A stretch of DNA of 64,000 bases, taken from contig NC_052018.1 of the NCBI RefSeq assembly GCF_015832195.1, forward strand, positions 39,437,052 to 39,501,051, read 5' to 3'. The translations under genes and the position numbers were made by a program. Below the pieces are notes generated by a model. That model was not told the origin of the DNA, made no database searches, and was given only the letters and a program-made list of their open reading frames with translations. Shown one piece after another: positions 14,001 to 25,796 of this stretch; the stretch's first letter is position 1; each line of letters begins with the position of its first letter. The stretch is from Motacilla alba alba. Its lineage: Eukaryota > Chordata > Aves > Passeriformes > Motacillidae.

Positions 14001-17000
14001 TGGCTTGTGATCTTACAAAAGACACAAATTATGGTACTTCAGAGGCCACTGTGAGAATTTTAGCATTGAACTCCGAGAAAACAATTCTAACTCTAAAAGC
14101 GCTTTTGAAGTACTGCTTCATCTCATGCAGAATTTTCCCTTTTGGTATCACAAAATTCTAATCAAAATGTCTGTGCCAGCACATACTCCAAAATGTGTTA
14201 GGAATACAATTTCAAGGAGTAATTTTCATTTTAGCAAAGTCTGTGTTGAGTCACACAACAAATATGTCTTTCCTTACTCTTTGTCTGCTTTTTATTAGGA
14301 TGGCTCATCACTGGAGTGTCTCTACCAAAATCTCTTATTCAGGAGGACAGGACCTGCCCCCTCCTCCCCTGCATTGCCAAAAGTCTGTGTTACCCCCAGT
14401 GACTTTGAGGGGAAAAAACATATGGAAAGAAAGGGAAACTGAGATATTCTGGACCATCACATCAGCAGTAGCCCCTGTCAGAATATCAGAACCCCATGCA
14501 CAAACCGAAAGTTAAGAAGCTATTGAGAGTCTGGGATAATTTGTTTATGACAGTACACACTGATGTCTCATCTTCCTCTTCTTTAAAGATGTTCATAGAA
14601 TATTAATGAATGAAAAAAAGAAAAGATGACTGTTAGAGGTCTTAAAAACAAGAGCTGAACAGCATATATGATTAAGGTCTTCTGTGCAGGGCAGTTGTTT
14701 GCAAATGTCTCTGTGGAGCTGCATTGTGTTTCTCCATTCTGAGCTGTAACTTTGTCATTATTCTGAGGATTTTATATTTGAAAAGATTTCTTTTTGTTGT
14801 ATATTATCCCACACCCTCTCATGTTGTTCTTTTTTAAAACCAAATTATATTCCTGCTGTGAAATTTCAGTATCATATGGCCTAAAGAGTGTACCTGTTTT
14901 GGACAGTATTTCTTTCTTTCAGATATGTGCCTGTCACTTTATTTTTGTTAAAGCATGACCCCAGATTCTCCTGGGGAGTTGGGGTAATACAAGACCATCA
15001 GACATATGAGTTTATATTGCACCCATGGCAGTAGGGCATTACCACCTATTCTAAAAAATTGGTACAAAGATTAAAAGCTTTTCGCCTGAACATCAAACTT
15101 GGAAGAAGACACACCTTGTTTTAAAATTACAGCAGATCACTATTTTAGAAACCACCAGTCTGAGACAAATCACACATGGTAACCTATGCAGACCAATAAA
15201 ATCTGTGTTTCTCTAATTTGGCTTATTTCAATGTTTTCAAGAGAAAGCATACAGTATTTCTAGAATATTTTATGTGTGACATATAAGTACTTTAAGTCCT
15301 TATTAAAAGTATCTTTTTTACACTCCTTAGAAAAAAATCAGTTCTTCCTATACTGACTAAATCTTTGTAAATTTTTATATTTTTCTGTCAAAATATCTTC
15401 ATTATTTGTGACATTTATGCACATTATCCTTGATTGCTCGATAGTTGTTTTTTTTTTAAATCCCAAGTTATATAGTTGGGAAACTTCTCACCTTTAAAAA
15501 AATAGATGTTGCCATCTTTAATTCTTTAATGTGATAAAAAATTAATTTCAGTCTCAGAGAAGTGATATCTTTTGTCATTTTACAGTCTAGGAGATAACTC
15601 TTCTGCTGTAATTATATATATATATATATATGTATGTGTGTATATATATATAAAACTCCTCTTATAAAACATATATTCTTGTATTTGAATGTAATTTCAG
15701 AATTACAGTTTTAGTGTGACTTCTGAAGATAGTTTGATATCTGGCTTTTTGTGTAACTTGCAAAGAATTACAGTCTTGTTCTTAGAATGAAACTAAGCAG
15801 GGCTCTGACTTGTGTACTTTTATGATTTCATATTCCAAGGGCATGCATTCCCCAATTAGAAATTTTTAGCATCTTCCACAGCCAATTTAATTTGCACATT
15901 TCTCATTACTTTAGGATAGTCACAGTGGTTTCTTAATTATGCAGACTGTGGTGAAAGCATGCAGTTGTTAATGGAGACAGTGCTTAAAAAGAGATCAATT
16001 CTGATATCAAAATGCATTGAAAGGAATAATAGAGATTTTCCAGCTCTGAAAACAGAAACACAAAGCAGGGAAATATAACAGCAATGATAGTGCAGGTATA
16101 TGTACATATGTGTAACTTTTTTGGTACAATATGACATTGTCTTTCTCCTCCTTGTCTTGAACATCACCACCACAAAAGGTGCATTGCTCTTTCATTTATC
16201 ACTCTTGGACTCTATTACAGGTTCCATGAGGTCCTCTTTTAAGAGTAACAAATGTCAAGTCATGGATTGGAATAAAAAGGGAGACAAATGTGTAACAAAG
16301 ATGGAGAAGGAAGCAGGGAGTTAGAGAATAATTAGAGAAGAAATATGCGGTTCAAACATAGAGACAACTTGGAGAACTTCCAAAAGGTAGAAGGAGGAAG
16401 GAAGACAGAAAGGAAGTATTCATAAAGTAAAAGGAAAATTAATAGACCAAAAATATAATTTTAAACCATGTTTATTAGTGGTATGGAGACTTGTGAGCCA
16501 GCACCACAAACGTGAATGGAAACATGCATCCACTCCAAGTTAATGCAGTTCATAAAAACTTTATAATCTTTGTTATAATAATAATAATGTATATTAATAT
16601 AGATAGTGTGTACAGATTTTAAAAGTAAGTTTCCAGGTATACCATAAGTGCCTTTCATTTCAAACATAATATTTTTTCAGCAGAGGATATAACCAGGAAA
16701 AAAAACCAGTCAGGTAGGTATAAAATTGGTAACCCTCACAAAGGTAATTATAGGAAAAAATTGATATTTTTCTATTTTAAATAATTTTTGAATGGCAAAT
16801 CAAGCAAAAAACCACGTGACATGTATAATTTCTTAATATGTAGTTCCTTTATCTCCAAATCTTTACTTAAACTGGAAAAGACTGCCTTGCTTGCTCCATG
16901 GCTGGGCTTTTTGGATTAAATATATTAGAGTCAAAATGAAGCCTAAGGATAGTGCTGCTGTATTGTTAGTCACTTGAGCATTATTAACTTGCTTTTTAAA

Positions 17001-17599
17001 ATTTTTTGTAGCATAGACAGTATTCTGTATTCCTTGATTAAATAATAAATTGAATTAATGGAATTAATCTTGTTCTAGGGCTCAATCCATTAAAAAGTTT
17101 TTGTGGTTTTGTTTTTGGTTTTTTTTGCTAAGACTTTTTATTTGGGGATTTTTATAGATTTTATAAATTATACAGGTAAACAAGAAGAGAGCTATATGAA
17201 TTCCGTGTGCAGTTCATTTTCCCTTGGTTGAGAACTGAATAACTGTATTTTATTTTAGTGTTGTGGGACATCAGTAAATGCACTCATCTTTGCACATGAA
17301 AAAATGTGAACAAGCAAACACTTAAGTCACTGTCACTGTGAGCAGAAACTGGCGTACTCATTTTTTTTTCCCCTTTGAGTAGGTGGTACTGAAGTGTTTA
17401 CGAAGTCTGTGACACAATAAAACAGATTTGATATTAGGTATTAAACCTAGTGCTCCAGTAAATTTGTTAGCTACAGTCCCCTCTGATTTCAGTTCAATGT
17501 AGTACTCTCATTTAAAGCTTTCAGTAGATTACAGTTGCCTAGACCATGCTAGACCACCCAACTTTACTGGCAGGGTCATTCAGTGAGAGTCCAAGAGTA
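11013..17599. other. FUT9: Unassigned AT-rich intronic DNA
   Basis: Contains a threefold 11-12 bp direct repeat (TGTACTTTGAA-like, 13850-13880) and the TA array at 15613. No exon recognised. The 103-codon frame at 12719-13030 has no recognisable features. Confidence 0.5.
15613..15652. repeat. Microsatellite (TA)n with a TG-rich interruption
   Basis: TA units at 15613-15630, then TGTATGTGTG (15631-15640), then TA units at 15641-15652. Confidence 0.95.
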
Positions 17600-17813
17600 A
17601 CTGAGGCAGGAATGGACCTTGCGACATTTCTAGTCCAATGTCCTGTTCAAAGTAGTCTCAGATCTGAGATCAGACCAGGTTTGTGTCCAGCTGAGTCTTG
17701 GAAATCTCCAAGGACAGAGACTACTTGCCATCTCTGACCAGCCTGGCCGTCTTCAGAATTAAAAATTTTCTCTATTTTTTACGTTTATGTCCATCATGTC
17801 TTGTTCTCTCTCC
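17600..17813 (-). mobile_element. CR1 LINE fragment, 3' part (left of the inserted LTR)
   Basis: Reading on the + strand, the text follows the reverse complement of the avian CR1 3' region. It has the AGGAATGGACCTT...TCTAGTCCAATGTCCTG start, then CTGAGTCTTGGAAATCTCCA AGGACAGAGACT (17691-17722), and later the CCATCATGTCTTGTTCTCTC block that pairs with the CR1 'TTGTGCCCATTGCCTCTTGTCC' region. It is diverged and contains no open frame. It continues at 18209 after the LTR, so both parts are one older insertion. Confidence 0.8.
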
Positions 17814-17819
17814 AGGTAC

Positions 17820-18202
17820 TGTCACCATGACATTTTTATGAAAATCTTCTGCTAGGATTTTTTTTCTTCTGAGAAGCTGGGAAGCTTCAACTTCTCCATG
17901 CTTTGCTGCTTTGGAATGTGATCTGGAGAATTGTTTACCCAGCATGTGAAATTGTTTTTACTTGATGACCAGTGACAGCCACCTGTGTCAAGGCTGTGAG
18001 TAGTCACAAGATTTTATTATCATTCATTTCTATTCCTTTCCAGCCTTCTGATGAATCCTTTCTCTCTATTCTATCAGTATAGTTTTAATATAGCATTTTT
18101 AATATATTATATCTATCATAATATAATAAATCAGCCTTCTGAAAAGTGGAGTCAAGATTCTCATCTCTTCCCTCATCCTGGGACCCCTCGAACACAGTCA
18201 CA
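17820..18202 (+). mobile_element. Solo LTR of an avian endogenous retrovirus, inserted in a CR1 copy
   Basis: The 383-bp unit begins TGTCACCATGACATTTTTAT and ends GAACACAGTCACA, so it has the TG...CA termini of a retroviral LTR. It is flanked by perfect 6-bp duplications AGGTAC at 17814-17819 and 18203-18208. Six base pairs is the duplication size typical of class II (ERVK-like) elements. Near the 3' end are an AT-rich block and AATAAA (18125-18130), followed by a U5-like part (TCAGCCTTCTG...TCATCTCTTCCCTCATCCTG) that I recall from a family very common in passerine genomes. No internal retroviral region is present, so it is a solo LTR left by recombination. Sequence and boundaries are clear. 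The family assignment is from memory. Confidence 0.88.
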
Positions 18203-18208
18203 AGGTAC

Positions 18209-18740
18209 CACTAGAGAGGATCATGGCTTAGTTTTCTCAGGGACCACCTTGTAGGTTTAAGAGCTGTTAAGTGTCCCCAAAGCCATCTCTTCTCCAGGCT
18301 TAAAAGCACTAGTCCCTCAGCTTCTCCTCACAGGGCATGCTTCTGCCCCATGAGCATCTTGGTTGTCCTTCACTGAATTGACTCCAGTTTATCAGTCTTG
18401 TTTATCAGTCTTGTATTGGGGGACCCGGTACCTTGTCACAGAGTCTGGGTGACATTTGAGCACTGAATAGTGGGGGTTAATAATTTCCCTTGATCTACTG
18501 GCTGGATCCCCAGATGCTGCTGGCCTTTCCTGCCAGGGCACAGAGATGGCTAACATTCAGCTTCCTGTCTGCCAAGATATTCAGTTCCTTTTCAGCAGAC
18601 CTGTTCCCCAGTCATGACAGGGGGTCTTCTTCCCAGGTGCAGGCCTTGGCATTTGTGGTGGAAATTTGCAACCTTTTCTTCTGGCCCATTCCTCCAGCCT
18701 GCTTAAATCACTCTGAGTCATAGCCCTGGCCATTAGCCCT
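18209..18740 (-). mobile_element. CR1 LINE fragment, 5' part (right of the inserted LTR)
   Basis: This continues the CR1 copy interrupted by the solo LTR. Recognisable blocks are CATCTCTTCTCCAGGCTTAA (18283-18302), CAGCTTCTCCTCACAGGGCA, GAGCATCTTGGTTGTCCTTC, CTACTGGCTGGATCCCCAGATGC, and TTCCCAGGTGCAGGCCTTGGCA. All follow the avian CR1 consensus order on the minus strand. The 5' truncation at the right end is typical of CR1. A 13-bp duplication (TTTATCAGTCTTG twice, 18388-18413) lies inside it. The frame is broken and codes for nothing. Confidence 0.85.
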
Positions 18741-21700
18741 TACCTACTTACTTGGTCACCAAGGCAAAAAAAATTTCTTACCAAAAACAATTTTTACCAA
18801 GAAACATCTCAGTTATCTAAAGATAAAAGCCCGTGTAAGATGGTCACTCACAAGTCAACCTAGCAGTGAGAACAGGGAGCTCATGAAAGCTAAGCCATTC
18901 TTAGTCTAAATTATCATAAATTTTTATTGAAACGGTCATTTTTGGTGCCCTCATGTGACTTTCACTGCTCATTTAGTGCAACTTTGGCATTTTCTTTACT
19001 TCTGAATAGGTCTTCTTGAGAAGAATGCATGATCTAAACCACCTTTGTTGAAAGCAGTACCAAGCTTGTTTGAATCTTCAAATAATACCTTTTTCACTCT
19101 TTCCTTATATACTAAATGCCACTCATAGTTTTTTTAAGTGCCAAAAATCCTGGAGCCAGGATTATCTTTAGCAGACAGGTGCATTCATAGACATGCTGTG
19201 CTTTTTTTCTTCACTAGACTATACAGGGATTTTCGTGTCGTCAAAAAGAGAAAAAAGTAAATATATTTCTGGCTTTCTTCCTCTCCAGATATACGAATCA
19301 AACACTGTAGTTCATATGGTAAACTCAGGGGTGCCCTTTTGGAGGCAGATATTAAAGTCTCTTCATCAACACACACACCAGAAAATTTCTTCGGTATTTT
19401 ATTTATATATTCATATAGAAATATGAATATATTTTATTTTGGGTCAACAAAATAGTTTCTTTCCAATTGGATGGCAGTGTGTGTGTGGTCACGGAGGTGA
19501 GAGGTCATTCATCTGTCCTCACACAATGGCAGATGTCACTATTAAGACTGATCAAGGTTCAATACTTTCCATAGCCCCATGCATTGAATTTAGACTGAAT
19601 GAATATCTTGTGTATATCCTGCCCCATAAGCTACTTAGCTCCATAGACAGTCATGATCCTTATATTTTCCTTGCCCAGTGTGATAGGGGTAACCATGGAA
19701 AAAAGAGGATCTAGGCTGAGGACGGCCACTATCATAGGTAGCATGGCCAATTCTTTCTTCCAGCTCTGGTTTTACATTAATATGCTACTGAATTTGAAAT
19801 TAAATATCTGGTTCTGTTGTCTCTATCACCTGTATTCAATTACTGCCTTTTCTATTTCCACGGCTTTCAAATGTTAGTCAGCCTACTGAGCTCTTTTAGA
19901 TCATCTTGGAATGAGATCACTGGGCTGCCAATCCCCAAAAACCCCTATTATTCCAGTAACATTTCCCTGCATGACTATAAAGCATGCCCACATCCATTGC
20001 TGTCTTTCATCCTCAGTCACTGATTAGCAATAGATTTCTTTTACCTTTTTGATCTTTCTCATAAGTCAATGCCTCCAGGACTCCTTATCACTTTGTTTCC
20101 ATTTCATGGTCCTGCTCTCTTTTCATCAATAGCCTCTGAAGCCTTTCTGTCCAGGACTGTGTCCTCCCACAGCTGCTACAAAGAGGCACTGTATTTTTTT
20201 TTTCTTCTATCTGATGATGCCTTTACAAGAACAGTCCATGTTATTTTACTTTAATTTAGTTTATTTATGACTATCTTAGTCTGAAAAGAGAAAACTCTGA
20301 ACAAATACTCAACTGGAACATATTTCCATAGTCCCCTGGTAACCCTGGCAGCTCGTATTCTCTTCATTATGGATTGCAGGCTTGTTATTTTCTTTTCAAA
20401 GTAAACACTTTATTTGCTTTATTTGTTTGTTGACTGGTCAAACATGTTAATAGCAACTCAGGAGAACATTGCAACAGTAAGCAAAGTTATACAGATTGAG
20501 AGCTGAGATAGCAGAGTTGATTTTGCCATGAACATTCTAACCTGAATTTTGCAATAGCTCTATATCAGATTCTAGAGGCCCTAGACAAACTTCTAACACT
20601 TGCTCACAAAACTCAAACAAACTGAAAAAGAAATCTGAAATTTTTCCCATTCCGATTTGGAGAAGCAGCTGGAATTTTCCAATTTTTTTTTTCATTTCAT
20701 AGATTTACAAATAATTATTTTAATAAACTGAATTTAAAAAAAGCTCAAGTGAAAAATTTCAAGGGTCTCTATCATCTTTAGATGATCCCACTTCTCTGTG
20801 ATTAAAAGGAAAACTATGTTAAGGATCTGAATAGAAATCAGAACAGCTAGTTCTCTATTTTGTTCAAAATACTCTTCCTCTTAATATGAATCTCCTGATC
20901 ACAGCAATATTTTTCTAAATTTACTTGCACTTTGTTCATTTTTATTATGTTTGGAGGGCATTGTATAGGAAATTCTGAGACTATTCCTGCTGCAACTTTG
21001 AGCAGATGAGAGAAAATGTACCTCATTAGTTCCTAGTGACAACAGGACATTCTCAGGCACTCAAATACAGTAAAACTAAATTTTATGCAGTGCCTCACAA
21101 AATGAAATAGAAATGCCATGTGTTAACTTGTCAATTCTTCTACCAAAGGTAGTGATTTTACAATAATTTCTTCCTAGTTTAAAGTGTCGTCTTTGTACTC
21201 CTGTTTTAGAGCTCTTTGCTGCTGTCCATTTTACATAAGCCATCAGTATCTTTTCATCTTTGTTACAAGCTCCACACCTCACAGTCAACCGAGTTCCTCT
21301 CAGGCAGCACAGTTTCTCATAAAGCCACAAGGGACCTCTATGAGTTGATGAGGAGTTCAACAACATATTTACTGCTTTTAAGTGTTTGAAAACACAGCCT
21401 TAATATTACTCCTTTTTTATGCATTGTGAAATTTTAGTGAATTTTTTTTTAAGAAATCAAATATCCTTTATATCTATTTCTTTCCTTATGTTTGGTGCTC
21501 TATTTTTATCTTCTCCTTTGTGTTTCCTCACTGTGTCGTGCTTTATTGCACATCAGACACAATGATGCTCATATGCCTCATACCTGATTATTTCTATGCT
21601 CAAATTTCCTGGAATATTTACTGGAAAGTTTCCAAAATCACAAGGGCAACAAATAATCTTCATAAAACAGAACAGATGGCAGAAACCTTTGTATTCATTA

Positions 21701-24700
21701 TGGCATTGTTGCTTTAGAAATTTACAGGTCCAGATGCTACAAAAAAAGATGGAGCTTGTTCACTGAGACCAATATCTGCTGCTTGTTTCACACTGAGCTA
21801 AAATTATGATAAATATGTCATCTTTTTATGACCCGGTAACTTGGGTTTATATGTGCAATTGCCTGTGGGCCTTTGTTTCCCTACTTCATTTTAATAAGAA
21901 AATTGTAGGCTCAAATGCAATCTCAGAATTGTAACAGTCAGAAAAATCCTGTTCATTCTCTTCTTAGCTGACGAATTCATATTGAGTTCATATCCATCAA
22001 GCTGGGCTAAGTGCTGAGAACTGAGCACTCAGTTCTTACCACTCAGACCTTGAGGTCTCAGCTTCCTCAAGGCAGGATAGATACAATGGCAGAATTGAAA
22101 AAGAAATGGAAAGATTATATGATACCTAGGATCTAGTTTCCACAGATATTTTTAGAAGAATATTTTTTACTTCAGAAAAGTTTCACCTGACAGTCTCTTT
22201 TCTACAAAAAACTAGTGTAGCCAAGTAAAAACATATAAGAATCCTTCCAAAGTTGCTATTGGCCTGTTTTTAAACTAGAATGTTCAAATACCGATCTTCT
22301 GTAGACTGACTTGGAAATCCAATGAAGTCTCTTTCCTTTACCTTCAGACTGAAGATATCAATAGCTGTAGATAAACTTACCTGGGAGGAAGATAAATAAT
22401 TACATGCAATGATAAAGAGCGGAGGAGTTGCCTCAGAGGCACGCAAAGATATAGAATAACATGATGATGTCAAGTCAGTGCTTTCTGAAAGCAAAGTAGG
22501 AAAAGTCTACTTGATGCACAATGAATTCACATTTTTTGGAAAGTTGTGCAACACTTAAATTTAGTTTAGACTATTCCTTTCTTTATTTGAATCACACTTC
22601 CTACAAATGTTAATTCACATAAACCAATACTTCACCCACAAAAACAGGGTTGAAGAATGTTACTTGGGTTGGAAAGCCAAAACACAGAGCTGGGAAGTGT
22701 CAGAGTCAAGGTTTGTCACTGTCAGTCTACTCTTGTGTGAATGTGTTATATCTTTAATTGCACAATCCCATACTGGTTTTCCCAAAGCACCTTGCCTCAC
22801 TGGTCACAAAAGTTCGAAAATTCTCAGTGAATGGCAAAAAAAAGGACTCAGCTATTCAAAAGACACTTCTGCTAAAGGAAAGATGAAGAATTTTTGGCCA
22901 ATACAACAAAACTGACTAAAAAGGAAGTTACTTTCACTTTATAAAGGTGAAGCAGGTGAATATATAGGGTTGGCATCAAAGCGTCTAAATACTGGTAAGT
23001 TTTGACATGGAAGTAAATTGGAAGTATACTGTTTCCTTACACAATTTTTAGAATATTTTAGTATTTAAATGCCAACAAACTTTAAAAGAATCAAGCTGTT
23101 TGACTTCTACTGACATTATTAGTAGCTGCCCAGCTGCATTCTTCAGCAGCAGCACAAGTTTTCCTCCATACTGCATTTTATAATAGAGATTATAATGCAC
23201 AGTTTGAAACAAATTATAAGACAGCCCAGTTGCACAGATAAATTATAAAGTAAGCAAATATCTTTAGTTGTATTTAATTGCTAGTCAGTAGAGCTACTGG
23301 AGGAAAAAAATGTTATGCTAATTTCAGTACCAGGAAGATAGCAACAGAAGGATAAGAATAATGTGGATGATCAGGTAGTTCCAGCATGTGGAGCATATTT
23401 GGAAGATCATTAAGAACAGGAAACCACACTGCTCCCACTCAGCCTCAGTCTGCAGTATTTTTCTCTGATTATAATTTATTGTCTTTCCTTAAGATTATTC
23501 ACCATCTGGAAGAGTCTTTAGCTGACCAAAACCAGGAGACAAGAGGCAAGACCTGAGGAAGAATGTCAAGTACTTAGCTCACATATTCCAGAAGAAAAGT
23601 TAGATAAATCAAAAGCAATCAGTACCATCACTCAGGACTTTTGACCATGTTCTGAAGACAAAAAAAAAGAGAAGTAATGCAGTGACCTAAAAGTCATCTT
23701 CCAAATGCTCAAGGCCATGTTACTTATGATAGCCAGAGTAAAAAGCACAAAGACGGTCTCTTTTGCACAGAACGTTTTCTAGGTAAATAATCAAGTTGAA
23801 GGTTGATGAGAATAAACAAAGACAAGATTAATCCACCTTCTCTTGTTAAATCCATTCCATAAACTGGTGACTTCTAAGCTATTAGATGCTATGAACTCAC
23901 TTCTATCTGTAGCTAATCAGCAGCTTAAGCTCCACCATAGACAGGCCTGGTCAAATTGATTCATGAGTTTATGCCTGACATAAAATCTGACTACTTTGCC
24001 TTCTATCTACAAAGCAAAACTCCCAAATCACAAAGTTAGTTTTGAAGGCATTTACATCACTGTTCCGCCTAGCAAACCAGTATGGTATGAATGCACAAAG
24101 TAGATGTAAATGAACGGGAGAAAAATCTTCAAAGGAAATACATTCATGTGGTAAGATTCATGCAAAGAATTTGAAATATAAAGTGCATAAGTCTCATTGG
24201 GTTGCCTGTACTTTAAAACTCTGTCAGAGAAACACAGAAGCATTTTCCCTGCATGTCACTCCATTACTTATTTTATGTCCAGTTATGGAGCTATTACAGG
24301 CTTTAACAAATAGCTATTTTATGCTTTAAATTGAAATATCTGGGCAATCTTTTTTTGTGCAATTCATAGGCACCTAATCTGCAAGAAAACAATTTTATTT
24401 CTGCCTTTCTAAGATTTCTTATTTGTGTGTGTTTAAATAAGTCTCAGTTTTTATGAATATCTACATGATCTCTTGGTTTGACTTTATTTTTCCTGAAAAA
24501 AACTTTTACCTGCTTTATTTATTCTGTGGGGGTTTTTTTGTTGGGTGTTTTTTTTTGTTTGTTTGTTTTTTTTGGTCAAAAGCAGCATAGCTAGCTTCAG
24601 TTTTATTTTGATAAATTGCTAAATAAATATATGTTTGAACTACAAATTCAATTACAGAAGGTAGGATGAAAAACAGAGCACTTAACAAAAGTAATTACAG

Positions 24701-25702
24701 AAACAGATTATTAAGACAGAAAAGAAACTTGACCTAGGTATGTCATGTTTTACTGGAGCTTGAAGTTTGAAGCAGCTAAGCTTTGATCCTGCAAAGGCAT
24801 GCTCAGAGGCTTGCTTTAGCTCACTAAAATTAAGGGGGCTCTTTGCAATGCAAAAGAGCAAGCAGGTGCATCCATCTTTCTAGTACCATGGCATAAATGT
24901 GCCAGTAATGAAAAGCGTGCATGAAAGCCCACAGTCTCACTGTTTAACAGTTTTAGAGAAAGTAATGGAAATTATGTTAATCTGAACTCCACATTGTTCT
25001 TGATTTACATTGTATTTGCTAAAGATAAAAAAAAGACGGAGTCTGAAGAACAAAAAAAAAAAAAAAGAATTTTTTTGGTATGGTACTAAAGAGAAGGAAT
25101 ATGATACTGAAGAGACAATCACCTTCATGATGTGCTTCCACGCAAGAATTGCTCACCACAATATGGCTTTTGATTTCTTCATTTTTTGAACCATTGTCAT
25201 TACACAGAAATTCATGCAAAGCTAATTTAAGTCAGGCAAATCATTTACTCTTGCAAATACTTTGGATCATTGAAAAAAAATACCAGATCCACTTCCAAGA
25301 AAAGGAACCTTTTATATTGTTAAGAACTTTGGTGAAAATAGGGCAGTGATTGATTCTGACCATGCTTAGTTTCTGCACTGATTTTTTCCCATCTGATCAT
25401 TTCTAAACAGCTTATTGGTACCAGATAGTTTAGTAGTTAAGACAAAAGATTTTCTCACTCAAGTCTGTGGTAAAATACGCCCTTATTCTAGTGAAATAAG
25501 GCTTTGTTTTGGTTTTTAAATTTCTCTTAAATTCTGACCCAAGTGTAAAGGGATAATCTTGGTTTATGAAGACAATGAGACTCGCGGGGTGTGATTACAA
25601 AGAGGTCCAAAACAGCATTTCATGCACCTGCCAAACACTTTAGATGGTTAATTTGCAGCTTAACAGTACACCATGAATATTGGTGAGTTTAAAGCTATGA
25701 AG
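18741..25702. other. FUT9: Unassigned AT-rich intronic DNA
   Basis: Contains the 19405 hairpin, a 9-bp inverted repeat at 22017-22036 (AGAACTGAG/CTCAGTTCT), and a T/G-rich tract at about 24530-24573. No exon or clear mobile element recognised. Confidence 0.5.
19405..19432. repeat. Inverted repeat, 12-bp AT-rich stem with 4-base loop
   Basis: ATATATTCATAT (19405-19416) and ATATGAATATAT (19421-19432) are exact reverse complements around AGAA. The AT-rich composition makes chance likely. Confidence 0.9.
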
Positions 25703-25796
25703 AGATTATCTATAGTCTAACAGATTATCTATAAACTAACTAACTATAAACTAACAGATTACCTATAACCAACAAAAGAGATTATCTGTAACTAAC
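25703..25796. repeat. Minisatellite, about five copies of an 18-19 bp unit
   Basis: The unit AGATTATCTATAAACTAAC occurs with small changes at 25703-25721, 25722-25740, a shortened copy at 25741-25755, then 25756-25773 (AGATTACCTATAACCAAC) and 25779-25796 (AGATTATCTGTAACTAAC). The last two copies are separated by AAAAG. It is non-coding and AT-rich. Confidence 0.9.

Noticed and set aside
18051..18254. 67-codon open frame across the LTR 3' end
   Set aside because: It lies in LTR and CR1 sequence and has no coding meaning.
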